A DNA stretch of 8,588 nucleotides from Candidatus Omnitrophota bacterium (GTDB lineage Bacteria > Omnitrophota > Gorgyraeia > Zapsychrales > Fredricksoniimonadaceae): positions 1-8,588 of the forward strand of contig JACQQW010000036.1 in assembly GCA_016206745.1 (NCBI GenBank). The letters run 5' to 3'. The notes beneath the pieces are model-generated. The model made no database searches. It was not told the DNA's origin and was given only the letters and a program-made list of their open reading frames with translations. Numbering within the stretch: position 1 is the first letter of the stretch; each line of letters opens with the position of its first letter. Of this stretch, positions 5,076-8,588 are shown piece by piece. Position numbers and translations under genes: made by a program.

Positions 5076-6303
5076 ACGCGGTTCCATCGTTTTTAGTTTA
5101 TTGTTGGTGCTGGTGTTGACGGGCCTGGGGGCAGGGGTGCTTTTGCGCAGTGTCAATGAAAACAAAATCGCCAACCGCACTTCCAATTCCACCCAAGCCT
5201 TTTGGTTGGCCGAGGCCGGTGTACAGAAAACCATTTGGGAAATCAATTACAATAATTGCGCCGGTTTTGTTCAGCAAGGAACCAGTACGGCGTGCGCCAG
5301 TTGTACCATCTGCGGATCGGGCAATAAAACCATGGCGGTTTCCATATCAGGAGCGGGTGATTATGATGTGGTGATGGACAATGGCAATACCATCGCCACT
5401 TCGACCGGGTCCTGCCCCAGCCGCGCCAGTGCCAGCGTGATCCAGCGCGCGGTCCAGGCCAATATAGGCAAGAAATCCCCCTTTGGATACGCGGCCTTTT
5501 CCCAGGGGCAAGTGACCCTGGCCAACAATACCTTTGTCGACAGTTATAATTCTAATAATGGTCCCTATGATACGTCCACCAACAGTGATACCAATGGCGA
5601 TATCGGCTCAAACGGCACCACCGCCGGCATTATAAGCATTGGAAATAACATCTCAGTAGGCGGGGACGTCAGTACGGGTGTTGGAGGGACTGTGACCGTG
5701 GGTTCCAATTCCGAGATCAGCGGGACCACGACACAGGGAGCCGGCGTTTCTTTGCCCGCGGTAACAGTGCCTGCCGCATTGACGGGTCTTGCCAGCAGCG
5801 GTGTTAAATCTGTCAGCGGATCTTCCGATATGGACGCGGGGGACTATAAATATTCTTCGATGAGCATGGACAACAACGCCACGCTTAATGTCACGGGCGC
5901 TGTCCGTCTTTATTTGACCGACGCTTCAGCTTTTACCGCCGCGAACAACGTTACCATTAATATTGACTCCGGCGCAAGCCTGCAAATCTTTGTGGATGGA
6001 GTTTTAACGATCAATAACAATGTGACGCTCAGCAGCGCCACTAATGCGCCCAAGGACCTGCAGATTTACAGCACTTATACCGGTTCCAACGGAGTCACCA
6101 TCAATAATAACGGCGTTTTGTCGACGGCCATTTACGCCCCCGCCACGGATGTTTCCGTCGGCAACAATGGCGACATTTATGGGTCGATCATAGGTGAGAC
6201 CGTAAGCTTGAACAATAACAGCGCGCTCCATTATGATGAGTCTTTAAGCACTTTGTCGACACCGGTGGGGACCACCGGTGTGACTGTCTGGCAGGAGATT
6301 TAA
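5068..6303 (+). CDS. PilX-like minor pilin with Asn-rich repetitive C-terminal domain (DUF7305-like)
   Basis: This 411-residue protein begins with a PilX N-terminal pattern: MNRRGS, a hydrophobic helix to about residue 26, then an acidic and polar continuation ending in AFWLAEAGVQKTIWEI. There is no classical G-FTLxE site, as in other PilX proteins. Residues 64-116 hold five Cys (64, 76, 79, 82, 116), three of them as CxxCxxC. From about 148 on, short strands alternate with Asn-Asn turns (153, 193, 269, 293, 316-318, 346-348, 366, 382-384), suggesting a stacked beta-solenoid. AIYAPATDVSVGNNGDIYGSI (355-375) and ALHYDE (386-391) match my memory of DUF7305-type domains fused to PilX-like proteins. 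Translation begins 8 bp inside the previous gene, with GAGG at 5057-5060. A role as filament tip or adhesin is an inference. Confidence 0.82.
   Translation: MNRRGSIVFSLLLVLVLTGLGAGVLLRSVNENKIANRTSNSTQAFWLAEAGVQKTIWEINYNNCAGFVQQGTSTACASCTICGSGNKTMAVSISGAGDYDVVMDNGNTIATSTGSCPSRASASVIQRAVQANIGKKSPFGYAAFSQGQVTLANNTFVDSYNSNNGPYDTSTNSDTNGDIGSNGTTAGIISIGNNISVGGDVSTGVGGTVTVGSNSEISGTTTQGAGVSLPAVTVPAALTGLASSGVKSVSGSSDMDAGDYKYSSMSMDNNATLNVTGAVRLYLTDASAFTAANNVTINIDSGASLQIFVDGVLTINNNVTLSSATNAPKDLQIYSTYTGSNGVTINNNGVLSTAIYAPATDVSVGNNGDIYGSIIGETVSLNNNSALHYDESLSTLSTPVGTTGVTVWQEI
6255..6284 (+). other. GC-rich stem-loop at the end of the PilX-like gene
   Basis: ACACCGGTGG (6259-6268) is followed by a 3-nt GGA loop and its exact complement CCACCGGTGT (6272-6281). 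Skipping G6258, three more pairs (6255-6257 with 6282-6284) extend the stem. It lies inside the last codons of the PilX-like gene, about 27 bp before the dipeptide epimerase. No T-run follows, so a Rho-independent terminator is unlikely. It may separate pilin and metabolic parts of the transcript by slowing RNA decay or elongation, or it may be a coincidence of the coding sequence. Confidence 0.4.
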
Positions 6304-6310
6304 TAATCCC

Positions 6311-7372
6311 ATGACCATTAAGAATGTCCGTGTGTCTTTATTGCGCGCGCCGCTCAATCAACCTTTCCGCATTGCCACCGGCCGGCACGATGTTTTGGAA
6401 AACGCGCTATTGGCATTGACCTTATCCGACGGCACCAAAGGATTTGGCGAGGCCGCCGTGGCCACCCACATCACCGGGGAGACCGTCCCGCAGACGGTCA
6501 AGAGCTTAAACACCATGGGCGAATATTTGCGCGGGCGGGACGTAGGCGATTATTTGACCATGTGCGCCCACGCGCAAGAGGCGCTGTCTGATAATAAGAG
6601 CGCTGCGGCCGCGGTGGAAATGGCCTTGTTTGACGCGGTCACGAAATATTTAAACATTCCATTGTGGCGTTTGTGGGGGCCTCGCGCCAGGCCGTTCGCG
6701 ACGGACATCACCATTGTCATTGGCTCACTGGAAGAGACGGCAGCTAAAACAAAGGAGTTTTATAGACGGGGATTCCGCGCTTTTAAAGTCAAGATCGGGC
6801 GTGATATGGATGTGGATTTCAAACGGGTGCAGACGGTATCGGCGATCGCCCCCAAATCGACCCTGGTGCTCGATGCCAATCAAGGATATTCAGCCCGGGA
6901 AACCCTGCAGTTTTTAAAGGCGCTGGCCAAAGCCGGCATTGAAATCGCCCTTATCGAACAGCCGGTGCCTAAAGCGGACTGGGACGGTTTAAAGAAAGTC
7001 ACCCGTTCTTGTAAAACCTTGGTATGTGCCGATGAAAGTGTCGGCAGCTTGTCACAGGCCGCCCGGGCCATTAAAGAAAAGGCGGTGGGCGCCATTAATA
7101 TTAAACTGATGAAGACGGGGATCGTGCATGCGGTTGCCATCGCGCATTTGGCCCGCGCCAACGGCGTTAAATTGATGATCGGCGGCATGATGGAATCCGC
7201 GCTTGCCATGACCGCCTCGGCCCATTTGGCCGCGGGTTTGGGGTGTTTCGATTTCATCGACCTGGACACGCCGTTTTTTATCAAAGACGGATTGCGCGGC
7301 CACCCTTGCCTGGACGCGCGCGGCATTTATAATGTGGGCAAAGTCAAAGCGGGCATCGGGATTTCCCCATGA
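6311..7372 (+). CDS. enolase-superfamily dipeptide epimerase (L-Ala-D/L-Glu epimerase type)
   Basis: This is a 353-residue cytoplasmic enzyme of the muconate-lactonizing subgroup, of normal full length. The N-terminal capping domain spans about 1-120. The barrel carries the catalytic KxK at Lys159/Lys161 (AFKVKIG) and the metal ligands Asp188 (VLDAN), Glu216 (LIEQP) and Asp241 (CADES). The opposite base is Lys265 or Lys268 in NIKLMKTG; by alignment to the family it is Lys268. The C-terminal FIDLDTPFF (Asp317, Asp319) matches the Asp-x-Asp that binds the dipeptide amino group in YkfB/YcjG-type L-Ala-D/L-Glu epimerases, which serve murein peptide recycling. Other dipeptide specificities occur in this group, so the exact substrate is open. 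AGGAGA at 6293-6298 lies 12 nt before the ATG. It overlaps the following DUF819 gene by 4 bp, which points to a joint function. Confidence 0.9.
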   Translation: MTIKNVRVSLLRAPLNQPFRIATGRHDVLENALLALTLSDGTKGFGEAAVATHITGETVPQTVKSLNTMGEYLRGRDVGDYLTMCAHAQEALSDNKSAAAAVEMALFDAVTKYLNIPLWRLWGPRARPFATDITIVIGSLEETAAKTKEFYRRGFRAFKVKIGRDMDVDFKRVQTVSAIAPKSTLVLDANQGYSARETLQFLKALAKAGIEIALIEQPVPKADWDGLKKVTRSCKTLVCADESVGSLSQAARAIKEKAVGAINIKLMKTGIVHAVAIAHLARANGVKLMIGGMMESALAMTASAHLAAGLGCFDFIDLDTPFFIKDGLRGHPCLDARGIYNVGKVKAGIGISP

Positions 7373-8064
7373 TTAAAAATGTTTTTGCGCTGACGGTTTT
7401 TTTACTCGCCATCGAGACGGCCGTTTTATATTTGGCTTCCCATCCGCGGTTTAAACACTGGTTTGATTTTGTCCCGTCGATATTCTGGATTTATTTTTTG
7501 CCCATGCTGGCCTCCACCTTTGGGACCATCGACGCCAAGAGTCCGCTGTACGCCAGCGTAACCACCTTGGTATTGCCGATGAGTTTATTTATTTTGCTGG
7601 CCACGGTCGATATACGGGCGATTGCGCGTTTGGGCAAGCCGGCGCTGATCATGTTTTTTGCCGGAGGTCTTGGGATCGGGGTTGGGGTATACGTGGCGTT
7701 TCTAATCTTTAAGCCCTGGATCGGCGCGCAGTTCTGGTCGGGGTTCGGCGCTTTGGCCGGGTCCTGGACGGGCGGCAGCGCCAACATGATCGCGGTCAAA
7801 GAAGCGTTGGGCGCGCCGGACGCGGTATTTTTGCCCATGGTCATTGTCGATACCGTGGTCCCCTATTTATGGATGGGGCTGCTGGTGATCGGCGCGCAGC
7901 ATCAGCATTGGTATGACCGGGTCAACAATGCTGATCGCGGCATCCTCGATGATATCAGCCGCAGGATGGCGCCTCAAACCACGGCCAACCGCGGTATACA
8001 TGTCCCGTCTGCGGTCGGTATTATAGCTTTGGCTGCAACGGCGGATTCTTGGCCAAGGCCGTGA
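7369..8064 (+). CDS. DUF819 (YjcL-like) membrane protein, N-terminal portion before a frameshift
   Basis: This frame encodes 231 residues with about six hydrophobic helices. It includes GALAGSWTGGSANMIAVKEA (about 127-146), the Gly-rich conserved motif of the DUF819 family. It then runs out of the family pattern at a short unrelated tail (ADSWPRP) and stops at TGA 8062-8064. The rest of the family is found one frame over. Inserting one base near 8037-8043 would restore a protein of about 390 residues, the usual size, reading ALAA-(T)-GGFLAKAVS across the joint. The ATG overlaps the epimerase stop (ATGA, 7369-7372). Members are polytopic inner-membrane proteins of unproven function. Next to a dipeptide epimerase, a peptide or amino-acid carrier is a reasonable guess. 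Confidence 0.8.
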   Translation: MIKNVFALTVFLLAIETAVLYLASHPRFKHWFDFVPSIFWIYFLPMLASTFGTIDAKSPLYASVTTLVLPMSLFILLATVDIRAIARLGKPALIMFFAGGLGIGVGVYVAFLIFKPWIGAQFWSGFGALAGSWTGGSANMIAVKEALGAPDAVFLPMVIVDTVVPYLWMGLLVIGAQHQHWYDRVNNADRGILDDISRRMAPQTTANRGIHVPSAVGIIALAATADSWPRP

Positions 8065-8540
8065 GCCAATATTTTCCGGTGATTAAAGATGTGATATCCC
8101 CATATGCCTGGGTCATTATTTTGGTTTCATTGTTGGGCATTGGGGCCTCGTTTACCCCGCTTAAGAAAATAGAGGCCTATGGTTCTAATAAAATTGGATA
8201 TTTTATGTTGTATTTTGTCCTGGCGACCATCGGCGCTAAAGCCAGCATCAGCAATGTGGGCGATACGCTAGTGTTGATCGCCGCAGGATTTTTGATTGTG
8301 GCCATCCATGCCTTGGTATTGCTGGTCACCGCCCGCATGATCCGCGCCCCATTGTTTTTGGCCGCAGTGGCCTCCCAAGCCAATGTCGGCGGGGTCGCCT
8401 CCGCCCCGATGGTGGCGGAAATCTATCAAAAAGGCTTTGCTTCCGTGGGACTATTACTGGCCATTTTGGGAAATATTATCGGCACATGCTTCGGTCTTCT
8501 CACAGGGTATGTCTGCCGTTGGCTTGCAGGAAGCCCTTGA
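8049..8540 (+). CDS. DUF819 (YjcL-like) membrane protein, C-terminal portion after the frameshift
   Basis: This frame continues the DUF819 sequence with about five hydrophobic helices. It includes the second family motif SQANVGGVASAPMVAEIY, which mirrors GSWTGGSANM of the first half and reflects the internal repeat of the family. It ends GNIIGTCFGLLTGYVCRW and stops at TGA 8538-8540. The nominal TTG at 8049 has no Shine-Dalgarno sequence, and coding clearly extends upstream in this frame to about 8040 (GGF before LAKAVS). It is therefore the second half of one gene, not an independent one. Natural split versions are conceivable because the family has two related halves, but the absent start signals argue against that here. 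Confidence 0.75.
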   Translation: MAKAVSQYFPVIKDVISPYAWVIILVSLLGIGASFTPLKKIEAYGSNKIGYFMLYFVLATIGAKASISNVGDTLVLIAAGFLIVAIHALVLLVTARMIRAPLFLAAVASQANVGGVASAPMVAEIYQKGFASVGLLLAILGNIIGTCFGLLTGYVCRWLAGSP

Positions 8541-8588
8541 TGGAAGTCTCCGAAAAGCCCAAAAGGAATTGTTGAAAAGTATATTGGA
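8509..8588 (+). CDS. possible start of a further gene, cut by the window end
   Basis: A frame opening at ATG 8509 stays open to the last base and reads MSAVGLQEALDGSLRK and onward to KELLKSIL, a plausible amphipathic helix. It would overlap the DUF819 gene by 32 bp. AGGG at 8504-8507 is only 1 nt from this ATG, too close to be a good ribosome site. A TTG at 8572 in the same frame has AAAAGGA (8561-8567) 4 nt upstream and is an alternative start. About 27 codons are too few to judge function or even reality. Confidence 0.25.
   Translation, partial: MSAVGLQEALDGSLRKAQKELLKSIL

Noticed and set aside
6255..6300. Rho-independent terminator after the PilX-like gene
   Set aside because: The stem is strong, but it lies inside the coding sequence and no T-run follows.
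6880..7326. A 148-codon antisense frame within the dipeptide epimerase
   Set aside because: It covers the intact catalytic region of a clear enzyme gene and has no family features; it is a codon-bias shadow.
8540..8575. Small gene from ATG 8540 just after the DUF819 stop
   Set aside because: It ends after 11 codons at a TGA and has no ribosome site.

Overview
The window looks like chromosomal DNA of an uncultured Gram-negative bacterium. It is most likely a member of Candidatus Omnitrophota (Omnitrophica) or a close relative. This placement rests on remembered family resemblance, not on a search. The pointers are the C-terminal tail of the first gene (a G-I-D-F start, a KFNIDRAMLQQLDNAPGF core and an I-S-P-M-P end), a secreted TPR plus clan GH-A glycoside hydrolase, and PilV/PilW/PilX-like minor pilins. 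There is no rRNA, tRNA, CRISPR array or recognisable mobile element.

Left part (1-2805, + strand): the window opens inside a gene of unknown function whose last ~140 codons are split by an apparent single-base frameshift near 213-223. About 50 bp later comes a secreted protein of about 776 residues. It has a signal peptide, a TPR-like N-terminal half and a TIM-barrel catalytic half with GH2/GH5-type glutamates; two EF-hand-like loops lie inside the barrel. A consensus TATAAT sits directly before its start codon.

Middle (2839-4206): a 12-helix MFS exporter-type transporter lies on the - strand, tail-to-tail with the hydrolase gene. Between it and the rightward genes is a divergent control region. 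It holds overlapping -10 elements for both directions, a perfect 28-bp palindrome at the predicted rightward transcript start, and a ~93-nt leader with repeated CCAAAGGAA and an unassigned strong Shine-Dalgarno sequence.

Right part (4207-8588, + strand): a tightly packed set, probably one operon. A PilV/GspI-like pseudopilin, a PilW/GspJ-like pseudopilin and a PilX-like protein with an Asn-rich repetitive C-terminal domain overlap one another by 4 and 8 bp. After 7 bp and a GC-rich stem-loop follow an enolase-superfamily dipeptide epimerase and, overlapping it by 4 bp, a DUF819 membrane protein. The DUF819 gene is split into two frames near 8040. A further gene may start at the very end.

As a system, the first three genes of this set would supply minor components that prime or cap a type IV pilus or pseudopilus. 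The last two look like a separate metabolic pair: epimerisation of L-Ala-D/L-Glu-type murein dipeptides beside a candidate transporter. Two single-base frameshifts in 8.6 kb raise the possibility of sequencing or assembly error, so the broken genes should not be read as pseudogenes without checking.
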